Positions 8,366 through 16,367 of a DNA stretch of 64,000 nucleotides are shown in pieces. This DNA comes from Sphingomonas canadensis (lineage in GTDB: Bacteria > Pseudomonadota > Alphaproteobacteria > Sphingomonadales > Sphingomonadaceae): NCBI RefSeq assembly GCF_026013525.1, contig NZ_JAPDRA010000002.1, positions 434,001 through 498,000 of the forward strand, read 5' to 3'. Both the position numbers and the translations under genes were made by a program. The notes beneath the pieces were generated by a model. That model was not told where the DNA came from. It made no database searches and worked only from the letters and a program-made list of their open reading frames with translations. How positions within the stretch are numbered: position 1 is the first letter of the stretch; each line of letters begins with the position of its first letter.

Positions 8366-10138
8366 TCAGGCCGCGAGGGCGTAGGGCTTGATCTCGCCGT
8401 TGAGATAGAGGTTGCGGGCCTTGGCGCGGCTGAGCTTGCCAGAGCTGGTGCGCGGCAGGGTGCGCGGCGGGACCAGTTCGACGACGCAGTTCATGCCGGT
8501 CACCGAACGGACGCGCTCGCGGATCTCGTCGCGCAGGCGCAGCCGTTCCTTCTCGTCCGACGTGCGGCACTGGACGAGCACCGCCGGCGTTTCCTCGCCG
8601 CCGGGCGTCGTGATCGCGAAGGCGGCGATGTCGCCCTGCTTGAAGCCCGGGAGCTGCTCCACCGCCCACTCGATATCCTGCGGCCAGTGGTTGCGGCCGT
8701 TGATGATGATCATGTCCTTGGCGCGGCCGACGATGTAGATGTAGCCGTCGCTGAGATAGCCCATGTCGCCGGTGTCGAGCCAGCCGTCCACCAGGCAGGC
8801 TTCGGTCGAATCCTTATCGCGGAAATAGCCCACCATCACGCTGGGGCCGCGGCACCACACCTTGCCGATCGCCTTTTCGGGCAGCGGCGTGCCGTCTTCC
8901 TCGCGGATTTCGATCTCCATGTCCTTCGCGGCCTTGCCGCAATTGACGATGGCGCGGAAACGCTGGGGCCGGCCGGCGCCGTGGCTGCCGCCCGAAAGCT
9001 GAGTTTCCTCGACCAGCTCGACCACGATGCCCTCGCCCGGGGGCATGATCGAAACGGCCAGCGTGGCCTCCGCCAGGCCGTAGCTGGGCAGGAAGGCCGA
9101 TGCCTTGAAGCCCGCATCGGCGAAGGCGTCGACGAACTTCTGCATCACGTCCGGGCGGATCATATCCGCACCGTTGCCCGCGACGCGCCAGCGGCTGAGG
9201 TCGAAACGCTCGCTCGCCTTCATCTGGCTCGACATGCGGCGCGCGCAGATGTCGTAGCCGAAGGTCGGCGAATAGGAGAGGGTCGTGCCCGGGTTGCGGC
9301 TGATCAGATCGAGCCAGGCGAGCGGGCGGCGCGCGAAATCCTCGGTCTTCAGATAGTCGGTCGAAACCTGGTTCGCGACGATCGAGAGCAGGCAGCCGAC
9401 CAGCCCCATGTCGTGATACCAGGGCAGCCAGGAGACGCAGCGATCACCGTCGCCCACGTGCATGCCGTGGCTGTGCGCCGAAAGATTGCTGAGCAGCGCG
9501 CGGTGCGTGATCGCCACGCCATGCGGAAAGCGCGTCGATCCGCTGGAATATTGCAGATAGGCGATGTCTTCGGCCTTCGCCTGGGGCAGCGGCGCATCCG
9601 GGGCGGCGCGATCCGCGAACTCGGACCAGTCGACACCCTGCGTGCCCGCCTGGCGTGCGGCCTCCGCGCACATCGTGCCGATCTCCGGCGGGTAGAACAG
9701 CATCGTCGGATCGCAGCTATCGAGCTGGACGCGAAGCTGGTCGATATAGCTCTGCGCGCCGCCGAAACTGGTCGGCAGCGGCAGCGGAACCGGCCAGGCG
9801 CCCGCATAGATCGCGCCGAAGAACAGCGAGGCGAATTCCGGCCCCGTCTCGGCGATCATCGCGATGCGGTCCTCGGGCTTCACCCCGGCGGCGATCAGGC
9901 GCCGCGCCTGCACCAGCGCATCCTCGCGCAGCTCCGCGAAAGGATACGGCCGCGACAGATTGCCGCGCGCGTCGTGGAAGTTGAGCCCGCGCACGCCGCT
10001 TGCGGCATAATCCAGCGCTTCGCCAAGCGTCTCGAAGTCGGCGTAGCGGCGCGGCAGGCTGTCGTCGGTCGGCGTCGGTGCCAGCGTCAGCGCGTCGTCC
10101 GCCTTGCCTTCGAGCGATCCGGTAACGTCCAAAACCAT
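8366..10138 (-). CDS. Fatty acyl-AMP ligase family protein
   Basis: A 590-residue adenylate-forming enzyme. The ATP-binding loop (YLQYSSGSTRFPHG), the FAAL-like LPWYHDMGLVG, PSYGLAEATLAVS, the DTGDMGYL aspartate motif and the C-terminal PRTSSGKLSRAKA lysine motif are all present. Enzymes with the W-x-x-x-H-D-M-G-L signature usually activate fatty acids as acyl-AMP for transfer to an acyl carrier protein rather than to CoA. The ATG at 10138 is preferred over one at 10258 because AGGAACAGGA precedes it. No acyltransferase, PKS or carrier-protein gene is adjacent, so the acceptor is unknown. A role in lipid or sphingolipid acylation is only a guess. Confidence 0.82.
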   Translation of the reverse strand: MVLDVTGSLEGKADDALTLAPTPTDDSLPRRYADFETLGEALDYAASGVRGLNFHDARGNLSRPYPFAELREDALVQARRLIAAGVKPEDRIAMIAETGPEFASLFFGAIYAGAWPVPLPLPTSFGGAQSYIDQLRVQLDSCDPTMLFYPPEIGTMCAEAARQAGTQGVDWSEFADRAAPDAPLPQAKAEDIAYLQYSSGSTRFPHGVAITHRALLSNLSAHSHGMHVGDGDRCVSWLPWYHDMGLVGCLLSIVANQVSTDYLKTEDFARRPLAWLDLISRNPGTTLSYSPTFGYDICARRMSSQMKASERFDLSRWRVAGNGADMIRPDVMQKFVDAFADAGFKASAFLPSYGLAEATLAVSIMPPGEGIVVELVEETQLSGGSHGAGRPQRFRAIVNCGKAAKDMEIEIREEDGTPLPEKAIGKVWCRGPSVMVGYFRDKDSTEACLVDGWLDTGDMGYLSDGYIYIVGRAKDMIIINGRNHWPQDIEWAVEQLPGFKQGDIAAFAITTPGGEETPAVLVQCRTSDEKERLRLRDEIRERVRSVTGMNCVVELVPPRTLPRTSSGKLSRAKARNLYLNGEIKPYALAA

Positions 10139-10218
10139 TCCTGTTCCTGTGCCCCTGTTCGCGGCAAACCGTTGGCCCCCCAACGCAATAACTGCATCCG
10201 GCCTTGCCGCGGACTGTC

Positions 10219-10233
10219 GTTCAAAATCGGTTG
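10219..10233 (+). promoter_or_regulatory. Near-match to LexA box ahead of recX
   Basis: GTTC-N7-GTTG, seven of the eight bases of the alphaproteobacterial LexA box GTTC-N7-GTTC, 23 bases before the recX start. The downstream CACAAT at 10243-10248 could be the -10 of a weak promoter with TTCAAA at 10220-10225 (17-base spacing), which overlaps this box. Weak evidence on sequence alone. Confidence 0.3.
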
Positions 10234-10256
10234 CTACTGTGGCACAATCAAGGCGC

Positions 10257-10793
10257 ATGAGCCGCCCGCCAAAGCCCCTGAAGCCCCTGACGAGTGCCGA
10301 TTTGGAGCGGTTGGCACTGCGATATGTGGAGCGTTACGCTACGACACGGGCGCGTCTCGCCGGATATCTGACGCGAAAGCTGCGCGAGCGCGGATGGGAG
10401 GGGGAGGCGCCCGCCGATCCCGCCGGGGTGGCCGAACGTTGCGCTGAGCTCGGCTATGTCGACGACCGCGCCTTTGCCGAGGCGCGCGCCGCTTCGATGG
10501 GGCGGCGCGGCCTGGGCGCCCGGCGCGTCAGCCAGGCGCTGCGCTTCGCCGGGATCGAGGAGGAGGACGCCGCCGTCGTCGCTCCGATGGTGGAGGCGGA
10601 CAGCCGCGCGAGCGCGCTCGCCTTTGCCCGCCGCCGCCGCATCGGCCCCTTCGCGCGCGAGGGCGGGGACCCCCGGATGCGCGAGAAGCAGGTGGCGGCG
10701 ATGGTGCGTGCGGGCCACGCCCCGGCGCTGGCCCGCGCCATCGCGCGAATGGAGCCGGGCGAGGACCCCGAAGCGCTGCTCGACAGCAACTGA
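10257..10793 (+). CDS. recX: RecX family regulator of RecA
   Basis: A 178-residue RecX-type protein built of repeated three-helix units: LRYVERYATTRARLAGYLTRKL in the first, then CAELGYVDDRAFAEARAASMGRRGLGARRVSQALRFAGI in the second. RecX binds RecA filaments and limits recombinase and co-protease activity. The ATG at 10257 fits the family start; the open frame extends further upstream without similarity. It is transcribed away from the acyl-AMP ligase gene. recA is not in the window. See the LexA-like site just upstream. Confidence 0.85.
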   Translation: MSRPPKPLKPLTSADLERLALRYVERYATTRARLAGYLTRKLRERGWEGEAPADPAGVAERCAELGYVDDRAFAEARAASMGRRGLGARRVSQALRFAGIEEEDAAVVAPMVEADSRASALAFARRRRIGPFAREGGDPRMREKQVAAMVRAGHAPALARAIARMEPGEDPEALLDSN

Positions 10794-10809
10794 CACAAAT
10801 CGACACAAA
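10792..10809 (+). repeat. Direct repeat GACACAAA x2
   Basis: Two GACACAAA units with a 10-base period, starting at the recX stop and about 55 bases ahead of the cold-shock gene. One helical turn apart on the same face, they could be a regulator site; no known motif was recognised. Confidence 0.4.
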
Positions 10810-10862
10810 GCGGTTCCCCGCTGGGAATTCTGTGATAAAGTCATGGGCTGGGGGAAAAGAAA

Positions 10863-11450
10863 ATGCGTGCCGACCCGCAGCTTCTGACGAACGAATATTC
10901 CGTCGGATCAATGGCAACCGGGGAAGAGGAGAGTGACCTCGCCGGTGAAGGCCATCTGTGTTCCGGCGTGGTCAAGTGGTTCGACGTGACGCGCGGCTTC
11001 GGCTTCGTCGTCGCGGACGATCCCGGCCTTGGCGACATATTGATTCATTTCACGGTTCTTCAAGAACATGGCAGGCGCAGCCTTCCCGAAGGCGCGCGCG
11101 TGGAATGCGTCGCTGTGAAGCGTCAGCGCGGCATGCAGGCGCGCGAGATCCGCGCCATCGACCTGAGCCAGGCGATCGAGGCCCCGCGCGCCCGCGGCGG
11201 CGAACGCGCCGACCGGCTGAAGCTGATCGAGACCGCCGGCCCCTTCGAACCGGTGGCGGTGAAGTGGTTCAACCGCCTGAAAGGCTATGGATTCCTCGTG
11301 CGCGAAAGCAACTCCGCGGATATATTCGTCCATATGGAGACCTTGCGCCGCGCCGAGATCGAGGAGGTCGAACCCGGCCAGCAGCTTCGCGCGCGCATCG
11401 TCGACGGAGACAAGGGGCCGCTCGCCGTGGCGGTCGAAAGGACCGGTTGA
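10863..11450 (+). CDS. Double cold-shock-domain protein
   Basis: A 195-residue protein with two cold-shock domains. The first, at about 33-98, has [20 protein letters not shown] and DILIHFTVL. The second, at about 128-192, has [18 protein letters not shown] and DIFVHMETL. The RNP1-like (K-G-Y/F-G-F) and RNP2-like (V/I-F-V-H) nucleic-acid-binding motifs are visible; in domain one RNP1 is RGFGF and RNP2 is ILIHF. Such proteins bind single-stranded RNA or DNA. The start at 10863 is chosen for the GGGGGAAAAG upstream; an internal ATG at 10911 is poorer. It is followed after 4 bases by the DUF192 gene, so they are probably co-transcribed. This arrangement is common in alphaproteobacteria. Confidence 0.9.
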   Translation: MRADPQLLTNEYSVGSMATGEEESDLAGEGHLCSGVVKWFDVTRGFGFVVADDPGLGDILIHFTVLQEHGRRSLPEGARVECVAVKRQRGMQAREIRAIDLSQAIEAPRARGGERADRLKLIETAGPFEPVAVKWFNRLKGYGFLVRESNSADIFVHMETLRRAEIEEVEPGQQLRARIVDGDKGPLAVAVERTG

Positions 11451-11454
11451 CCCG

Positions 11455-11958
11455 ATGACCCGATTTCCCGGCGCGCTGGCGGCCCTTGCCGCGCTGTCGC
11501 TGCTCGCCCCCGCCGCGGCTTCCTGCGCCGCGCCGCAGGTCCTGGCCGTCGCCGATCCGGCGGATACGCTGGTTACGATCGAGAGCAAGGGCGGGGCGAT
11601 GCATCGCTTCCGCGTCGAATCGGCCCGCAACCATGACGAGCAGGAACGCGGGCTGATGTTCCGGACGAACATTCCGCAGGACGGCGGCATGTTGTTCGCG
11701 CCCTTTCCGGGCGATGGCGGCCCCCCGCGCGAGGCGAGCTTCTGGATGGTCAACACGCCCACCGCGCTCGACATCCTGTTCATCCGCAAGGACGGGACGA
11801 TCGCGTCGATCGCCGCCGATGCGGCGCCCTTCACCGACGATCGCCACCTTTCGGGCGAGCCGGTGAGCGCAGTGCTGGAGCTTCTGGCCGGCCGCGCCGC
11901 CGCGCTGGGCATCGCGCCCGGCGACAAGGTCCGCTGGGAGCCGGTGGCGAAGAAATAG
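11455..11958 (+). CDS. DUF192 exported protein
   Basis: A 167-residue protein with an N-terminal signal sequence (LAALAALSLLAPAAASCAA). The cysteine at the cleavage region might be lipidated, but the lipobox is poor. The DUF192 core is clear: ERGLMFRTNIPQDGGMLF, FWMVNTPTALDILFI and the ending LGIAPGDKVRW. The family has no confirmed function. It begins 4 bases after the cold-shock gene. Confidence 0.85.
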   Translation: MTRFPGALAALAALSLLAPAAASCAAPQVLAVADPADTLVTIESKGGAMHRFRVESARNHDEQERGLMFRTNIPQDGGMLFAPFPGDGGPPREASFWMVNTPTALDILFIRKDGTIASIAADAAPFTDDRHLSGEPVSAVLELLAGRAAALGIAPGDKVRWEPVAKK

Positions 11959-12039
11959 CGCCGGTCCGGCCGATTTGGGCCGTCCGGGCGCGCGCATTCC
12001 GATTGCCTCCGCCACCGGGGCCGCGCTAAGGGGCTCGCC

Positions 12040-12432
12040 ATGGGTCTGTTGAAGTCGATCTTCACCTGGTGGGAAGGCGCCACCATCGGCACCATGCTGT
12101 CGCTTCGCGGCAAGCAGCGGATGGGCGAGGATTCGCTCGGCAACGTCTATTGGGAAGGCGGGCAGGACGTTCACGGCCGCCCGCGCCGCTGGGTGATCTA
12201 CAGCGGCCAGAACGACGCCAGCCGCGTTCCGCCCGACTGGTTTAGCTGGCTTCACCACCAGATCGACGACGTGCCCGATCGCGCCCTGCCGCCGCAGCGC
12301 GTGTGGGAACGCCCGGCCGAGGCCAATCTGACCGGCACCCGCCAGGCCTATCGCCCTTCCGGCGCGCTCGAGGCGGGCGGCCGGCGGATCGGCGCGACCG
12401 GCGATTACGAGGCCTGGACCCCCGAGGCATGA
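12040..12432 (+). CDS. NDUFA12-family NADH:ubiquinone oxidoreductase subunit
   Basis: A 130-residue protein of the NDUFA12/B17.2 family: FTWWEGATIGTMLSLRGKQRMGEDSLGNVYWE, then RRWVIYSG and VPPDWFSWLHHQIDD. These proteins are accessory subunits of respiratory complex I in alphaproteobacteria and mitochondria, on the matrix/cytoplasmic arm. It stands apart from any nuo operon, as is usual. Its stop overlaps the next ATG by four bases (ATGA), so it is translationally coupled to the DUF2155 gene. Confidence 0.92.
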   Translation: MGLLKSIFTWWEGATIGTMLSLRGKQRMGEDSLGNVYWEGGQDVHGRPRRWVIYSGQNDASRVPPDWFSWLHHQIDDVPDRALPPQRVWERPAEANLTGTRQAYRPSGALEAGGRRIGATGDYEAWTPEA

Positions 12433-13094
12433 TCCGCGCGGCCCGAGCCGTGCCCGCGGCGCTGGCGCTGTTGGTGCTCGCGGCCTGCGGCAAGGGCAAG
12501 CCGGACGACAACAGCGCCGTCGACCAGGTGATCACCACCGATGAGGGCGCCGCGCCTTCGGGTGAGGCGCAGGTGGTGGCAGTGGCGCCGGACGGCAGCG
12601 CGCTGGCCGCGGCGGCGACCCCGATGAAGGATCGCGTGGCCGTGATCGGCCTGCTCAACAAGCGCAACGGCCAGTCGCGCCAGATCACGCTGAAGCCCGG
12701 CCAGTCGGCCCGCACCGGCGACGTGATCGTCCGCGTCCGCGCCTGCGAGAAGACCGCGCCCTGGGAGAATTTCCAGGACACCGGCGTCTTCGCGCAGCTC
12801 GACGTGCGCCAGCCCGATCAGAGCTGGCACCGCGTATTTTCGGGCTGGCTGTACAAGGACCGTCCGGCGCTGAACGTCGTCCAGCACCCGGTCTATGACG
12901 TATGGGCCATCAGTTGCGCGATGACCTTCCGCGACAGCGGGCCGGATACGGTATCCGTCGGCGCCGGGCCAAAGGGCGCGGGCGCCGGATCGGGCAACGA
13001 ATCGAGCGCGAAGAAATCGCCGTCCACCGACGCCGCGCCGGCCGAGAGCCCCGCAGCGGATTCGCCCAGCGCGGCGCCCAGCAATGCGACATAA
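12429..13094 (+). CDS. DUF2155 lipoprotein with antisense-overlapping tail
   Basis: A 221-residue exported protein: lipobox LVLAAC near residue 20, an acidic linker, then the DUF2155 domain (VAVIGLLNKRNGQSRQITLKPG, VRACEKTAPWE, VFSGWLYKDRPALNVVQHPVYDVWAISC). The family normally ends near this W-x-x-x-C. Here a low-complexity Ser/Pro/Ala tail of about 60 residues continues, and it lies entirely antisense to the end of aat. The ATG overlaps the NDUFA12-like stop. The domain's function is unknown; the recurring NDUFA12 - DUF2155 - aat neighbourhood is known from other alphaproteobacteria. Confidence 0.85.
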   Translation: MIRAARAVPAALALLVLAACGKGKPDDNSAVDQVITTDEGAAPSGEAQVVAVAPDGSALAAAATPMKDRVAVIGLLNKRNGQSRQITLKPGQSARTGDVIVRVRACEKTAPWENFQDTGVFAQLDVRQPDQSWHRVFSGWLYKDRPALNVVQHPVYDVWAISCAMTFRDSGPDTVSVGAGPKGAGAGSGNESSAKKSPSTDAAPAESPAADSPSAAPSNAT

Positions 13095-13657
13095 TCCTCG
13101 CGCCCGATCTCGATCGCGCCCAGCGAGGCGAGGTGATCGGTCTGGAACTGGCAATCGAGCAGCGTGAAGCCGCCGGCCTTCAGCCGCGCGACCAGATGCG
13201 CGATCGCGACCTTTGACGCATCGCGTACCCGCGTCACCATCGATTCGCCGAAGAAGGCGCGGCCCAGCGCCAGCCCATAGAGCCCGCCCGCCAGCCGTCC
13301 GTCGTGCCAGCATTCCACCGAATGGGCGAAGCCGCGGCGGTGCAGCGCGATGAACGCCTGCTCGATCGCGCCGTTGATCCAGGTCTCGGGCCGGCCGTTC
13401 ACGCTTTCGGCGCACAGCCGGATGATATCCTCGAACGCGCGATCGACGGTGAGTTCGAACCGGCCCGACAGGATCGTCTTGCGCAGCGAGCGCGAGAGGT
13501 GGAAGCGATCGAGCGGCAGTACCCCGCGCAGCCGCGGCTCGACCCAATAGACGCTGCGCGCGGTGCGATGATCGGCCATCGGGAACACGCCCATCGCATA
13601 GGCCCGCAGCACCAGCTCCGGATCGAGCTGCTGCGGCTGGCGATGGTGATGGCTCAT
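12893..13657 (-). CDS. aat: Leucyl/phenylalanyl-tRNA--protein transferase
   Basis: A 254-residue enzyme of the N-degron pathway that adds Leu or Phe to proteins with N-terminal Arg or Lys, marking them for ClpS/ClpAP. Family signatures: LRAYAMGVFPMA, SVYWVEPRLRGVLPLDRFHLSRSLRKT, SVECWHDGRLAGGLYGLALGRAFFGESMV, LLDCQFQTDHLASLGA. The C-terminus GPLSRKVIAQLMAHTS matches the usual family end, so the gene really runs to 12893 and overlaps the convergent DUF2155 gene by 202 bases. It starts 8 bases after the ParA gene and is probably in its operon. Confidence 0.93.
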   Translation of the reverse strand: MSHHHRQPQQLDPELVLRAYAMGVFPMADHRTARSVYWVEPRLRGVLPLDRFHLSRSLRKTILSGRFELTVDRAFEDIIRLCAESVNGRPETWINGAIEQAFIALHRRGFAHSVECWHDGRLAGGLYGLALGRAFFGESMVTRVRDASKVAIAHLVARLKAGGFTLLDCQFQTDHLASLGAIEIGREDYVALLGAALGESAAGLSAGAASVDGDFFALDSLPDPAPAPFGPAPTDTVSGPLSRKVIAQLMAHTS

Positions 13658-13664
13658 CGCGCGA

Positions 13665-14408
13665 TCAGCCCTTCTTGCCCGCCAGCCGCCGCTCGATCGC
13701 CTGCCACAGCGCGGCGAAGGCCTGCGCCCCCGCCGATCGCGGGGCGAAGGCGCCCACCGGCATCCGCCGCGCCGCCATCGATTCCACCACGCTGGCCATC
13801 GGGATCACCGGCCAGTCGGGATGCGCCTCCAGCGCGGCGGCGTGGAGTTTGCGGCGGCGGTCCACCAGCGCATGCACCGGCATCAGCGGCGCCTTGCCCG
13901 CCTTGCCGCCCTTGCGGTCCAGATGCTGGGCCACCTCCTCGAACGCGCGGGTGGAGAGCGGGGAGGGGATCACCGGCACCACGATCAGGTCGGCGGCGCG
14001 CATCACCTGCTCGCTCGTCTCGGTAAGTCCCGGCGGGCAATCGAGCAGTACGCGATCATAGGCCTTGTCGAGCGCGGCGAGCAGCTTGGCCAGGCGTTTC
14101 TTCTTGTCCAGTTCGTGGAACAGCAGGTCCAGCCCGCGCAGCGAGGTGTCGGCGGCGATCAGGTCGAGCCGTTCGAACGCCGTGTGGCGCACCAGCTTTT
14201 CCGGCGCCACGTCGCGGGTGAACACCGCCTGTGCCTGATCGCGCCCGGCGGGCGACGCGCCGGTCAGATAGGTGGCGCCGGCCTGGGCATCGAGATCCCA
14301 CAGCAGCGTGCGGCGTGCGGAGAGCGTGGCCGAACACCAGGCGAGATTGACCGCCAGCGTCGTCTTTCCCACCCCGCCCTTGAGGCTGTAGATCGCGACC
14401 GTCGCCAC
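13665..14408 (-). CDS. Orphan ParA/MinD-like ATPase
   Basis: A 247-residue deviant Walker-A ATPase: IYSLKGGVGKTTLAVNLAW, switch I-like region, LLDCPPGLTETSEQVMRAAD (Walker B) and VIPSPLSTRAFEEV. The GTG start has AGGAG 6 bases upstream. ParA proteins position DNA, proteins or organelles on the nucleoid or membrane. No ParB or other partner gene is next to it; it is followed by aat and preceded by a terminator, so its cargo is unknown. It is not the chromosomal parAB pair, which normally sits near the origin. Confidence 0.85.
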   Translation of the reverse strand: MATVAIYSLKGGVGKTTLAVNLAWCSATLSARRTLLWDLDAQAGATYLTGASPAGRDQAQAVFTRDVAPEKLVRHTAFERLDLIAADTSLRGLDLLFHELDKKKRLAKLLAALDKAYDRVLLDCPPGLTETSEQVMRAADLIVVPVIPSPLSTRAFEEVAQHLDRKGGKAGKAPLMPVHALVDRRRKLHAAALEAHPDWPVIPMASVVESMAARRMPVGAFAPRSAGAQAFAALWQAIERRLAGKKG

Positions 14409-14447
14409 GCGGACTCCTGTGGTTTTCCCTGGCCGCTAGGTCGCATG

Positions 14448-14479
14448 AAAAAGGGCCGGCAGGGAAGCCCCGCCGGCCC
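14448..14479 (-). terminator. Intrinsic terminator
   Basis: A 12-bp stem (arms 14468-14479 and 14453-14464, a 3-base loop, one G-U pair) followed on the minus strand by five T. It ends the upstream lipoprotein gene and separates it from the ParA-aat unit. Confidence 0.8.
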
Positions 14480-14507
14480 GTTCGTTACGGATACTGCTGG
14501 AGGGGGT

Positions 14508-14894
14508 TCAGGCCTTGCAGGTGACCGGGGCCGCGCCGGCGACCGAGATGGTCGCGGCCTTGGCGTTGCCGGTGATCTTCGAGCCGTCCGCACCGACGAA
14601 GGGCTGGCCGGCCTCAGGCGCGTTCAGCATGGTCGGCGCGCCGTCCTTCTCCTTCTTCAGAACGGCCATCTTGCCGCCCTGGAAGAAGTCGACATAGAGC
14701 AGCTTGTTGCCCGGCTGGCAGCGGAAGCTGACCGAGGACTCGACTGCCGGCGGCAGCTCCGCCTTCGGCGCGTTCTTCATCTGCTCGGCCAGCGGGTCCT
14801 TCGCGATGGAGTCCACGACCTCGGGTTCGTTCTTGCAAGCCGAGAGCGACAGGAGCGCTGCGGCAGCGGCGGCGATCAGGGGGAGGCTTTTCAT
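14508..14894 (-). CDS. Small hypothetical lipoprotein
   Basis: A 128-residue protein with a clear lipoprotein signal (MKSLPLIAAAAAALLSLSAC). The mature part is acidic, then has a predicted beta-rich domain (SVSFRCQPGNKLLYVDFF, GGKMAVLKKEKDGAPTMLNAPEAG) with two further cysteines that could pair (in FRCQPG and VTCKA). Not a family I can name. The ATG at 14894 was chosen over an in-frame one at 14933 because the signal peptide begins there. It has its own terminator, so it is likely monocistronic. Confidence 0.72.
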   Translation of the reverse strand: MKSLPLIAAAAAALLSLSACKNEPEVVDSIAKDPLAEQMKNAPKAELPPAVESSVSFRCQPGNKLLYVDFFQGGKMAVLKKEKDGAPTMLNAPEAGQPFVGADGSKITGNAKAATISVAGAAPVTCKA

Positions 14895-15004
14895 AGCGCC
14901 GCGCTCATGGCGTGGCGCCAAGGCGCCCGTCAAGTCCTCTGGAGTTATATCGTATCATAAAGTTGTTGCGGCGCAGCGCGATTCTTGCCCCAAAGCGGGC
15001 CAAG

Positions 15005-16360
15005 CTATTCGTGAAACTCGCTGATCTCCGGGATTCGCCCAAAGGCGATGCGGGTGCCCACGCCGTCGATCCGCCCGCCATGGAGCGGCCCGACGCTTAC
15101 CGCATTGCGGCCGAATCGCTCGTTGATGCGGTCCATCGCCCGGCTGAGCGCCAGCGTGCGAGTCTCGCGGGCCAGCGGATCGTCTGGGTCGAGCGCGGCG
15201 AACAGCGATCCCTGCTCGCCCTCCACGCCCTCCATCTCGGCCAGCGTCACGCCGATCATGCGCAGCCGGAAACCGCCGGGCCGCGCACGCCCCGCCTCCA
15301 CCAGCCGGGCGAACAGCTTCTCCAGCGCATGGAGCACGACGAAGCTGTCCTGCGTCGCGGGCAGGCGGATCGAGGTGCGCCAGTTGCTCTTGTCGTCCTC
15401 GAACTTGCCATGAAGGACCAGCAGCCGCGCGCGATAGTCCTTGCGGCGCAGCCGGCTCGCGGCCTTCAGCGCCAGGCGGCGCGCGGTCAGCCGTGCGGGC
15501 GCGATCCCGCGCTTCTGCGGGCTCAGCACATGGCTGTGGCCGATGCTGCGCGTCTGGCTGGGCTTTTCGGGCAGATCGACGCCGTGGAGCAGATACCAGA
15601 GCCGGTCGCCGTTCACGCCACCCCAGGCGCTGCCCGCGTCGCGCGGGCGGCGTTCGCAAAGCTGGCGGATGTCCAGGATACCTTCCTGCGCCAGCCGCCG
15701 CTCCATCTTGGCGCCGATGCCGGCGATGTCGCGCAGCTTCAGCCCGAACAGGCGCTGGGGGAGCTGGTCCGCGGTCATCACCACCAGCCCGTCCGGCTTC
15801 TGCAGGTCCGACGCCAGCTTTGCGAGCAGCCGGTTGGGCGCGATGCCGACCGAGCTGGTGAGGCATTCGCCCACATTGGCGCGGATGCCCGCTTTGATCC
15901 GCTGCGCCAGCGCCACGGCGGCCTCCGGGCTGTTCTCGTTGTCGAGCAGGCGGCACGCCACCTCGTCGATCGAGCAGACCAGGGTGACGGGGATATGGCG
16001 CCACACTTCGGCCAGGATCGCCTCATGGAACGCCACATATCGTTCATGTTGCGCCGGCACGATCAGCAGGTCGCGGCACTTCTGCTTCGCTTCCCAGACC
16101 GGGGTGCCGGTGGAGATGCCGTAGCGCTTCGCCTCCACCGACGCGGCGATCGCCACGGTGGTGTCCACATCCACCGGGGCGACGAGCACCGGCTTGCCGC
16201 GCAAGGCGGGGTTCAACTGCTGCTCGACGCTGGCGAAATAGGAGTTCAGGTCGAGGAACAGCCAGCGCAGCGGCCGCGGCGGAAAGGCGAGCAGGGGCGC
16301 CGGCGCAGCCCCATCCGCCGCGCCGCCGCAATCGGGATCAGGGCGAATCGCTGCGGGCAT
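15005..16360 (-). CDS. Y-family (DinB/UmuC-like) DNA polymerase
   Basis: A 451-residue translesion polymerase. Palm: LFLDLNSYFASVEQQLNPALRGKPVLV with the first catalytic Asp and a Phe at the steric-gate position; second catalytic pair in CSIDEVAC. Fingers/thumb: TSSVGIAPNRLLAKLASDLQKPDG and the helix-hairpin-helix part LRDIAGIGAKMERRL. The C-terminal little-finger region is divergent from classical DinB (longer, with GQSR-like RSIGHSHVLSP). No UmuD or ImuA gene is adjacent. A perfect alphaproteobacterial LexA box lies 8 bases ahead of the ATG, so SOS control is likely. The ATG at 16360 is the only usable start before the conserved region and has no clear Shine-Dalgarno. Confidence 0.86.
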   Translation of the reverse strand: MPAAIRPDPDCGGAADGAAPAPLLAFPPRPLRWLFLDLNSYFASVEQQLNPALRGKPVLVAPVDVDTTVAIAASVEAKRYGISTGTPVWEAKQKCRDLLIVPAQHERYVAFHEAILAEVWRHIPVTLVCSIDEVACRLLDNENSPEAAVALAQRIKAGIRANVGECLTSSVGIAPNRLLAKLASDLQKPDGLVVMTADQLPQRLFGLKLRDIAGIGAKMERRLAQEGILDIRQLCERRPRDAGSAWGGVNGDRLWYLLHGVDLPEKPSQTRSIGHSHVLSPQKRGIAPARLTARRLALKAASRLRRKDYRARLLVLHGKFEDDKSNWRTSIRLPATQDSFVVLHALEKLFARLVEAGRARPGGFRLRMIGVTLAEMEGVEGEQGSLFAALDPDDPLARETRTLALSRAMDRINERFGRNAVSVGPLHGGRIDGVGTRIAFGRIPEISEFHE

Positions 16361-16367
16361 CGCGCGC

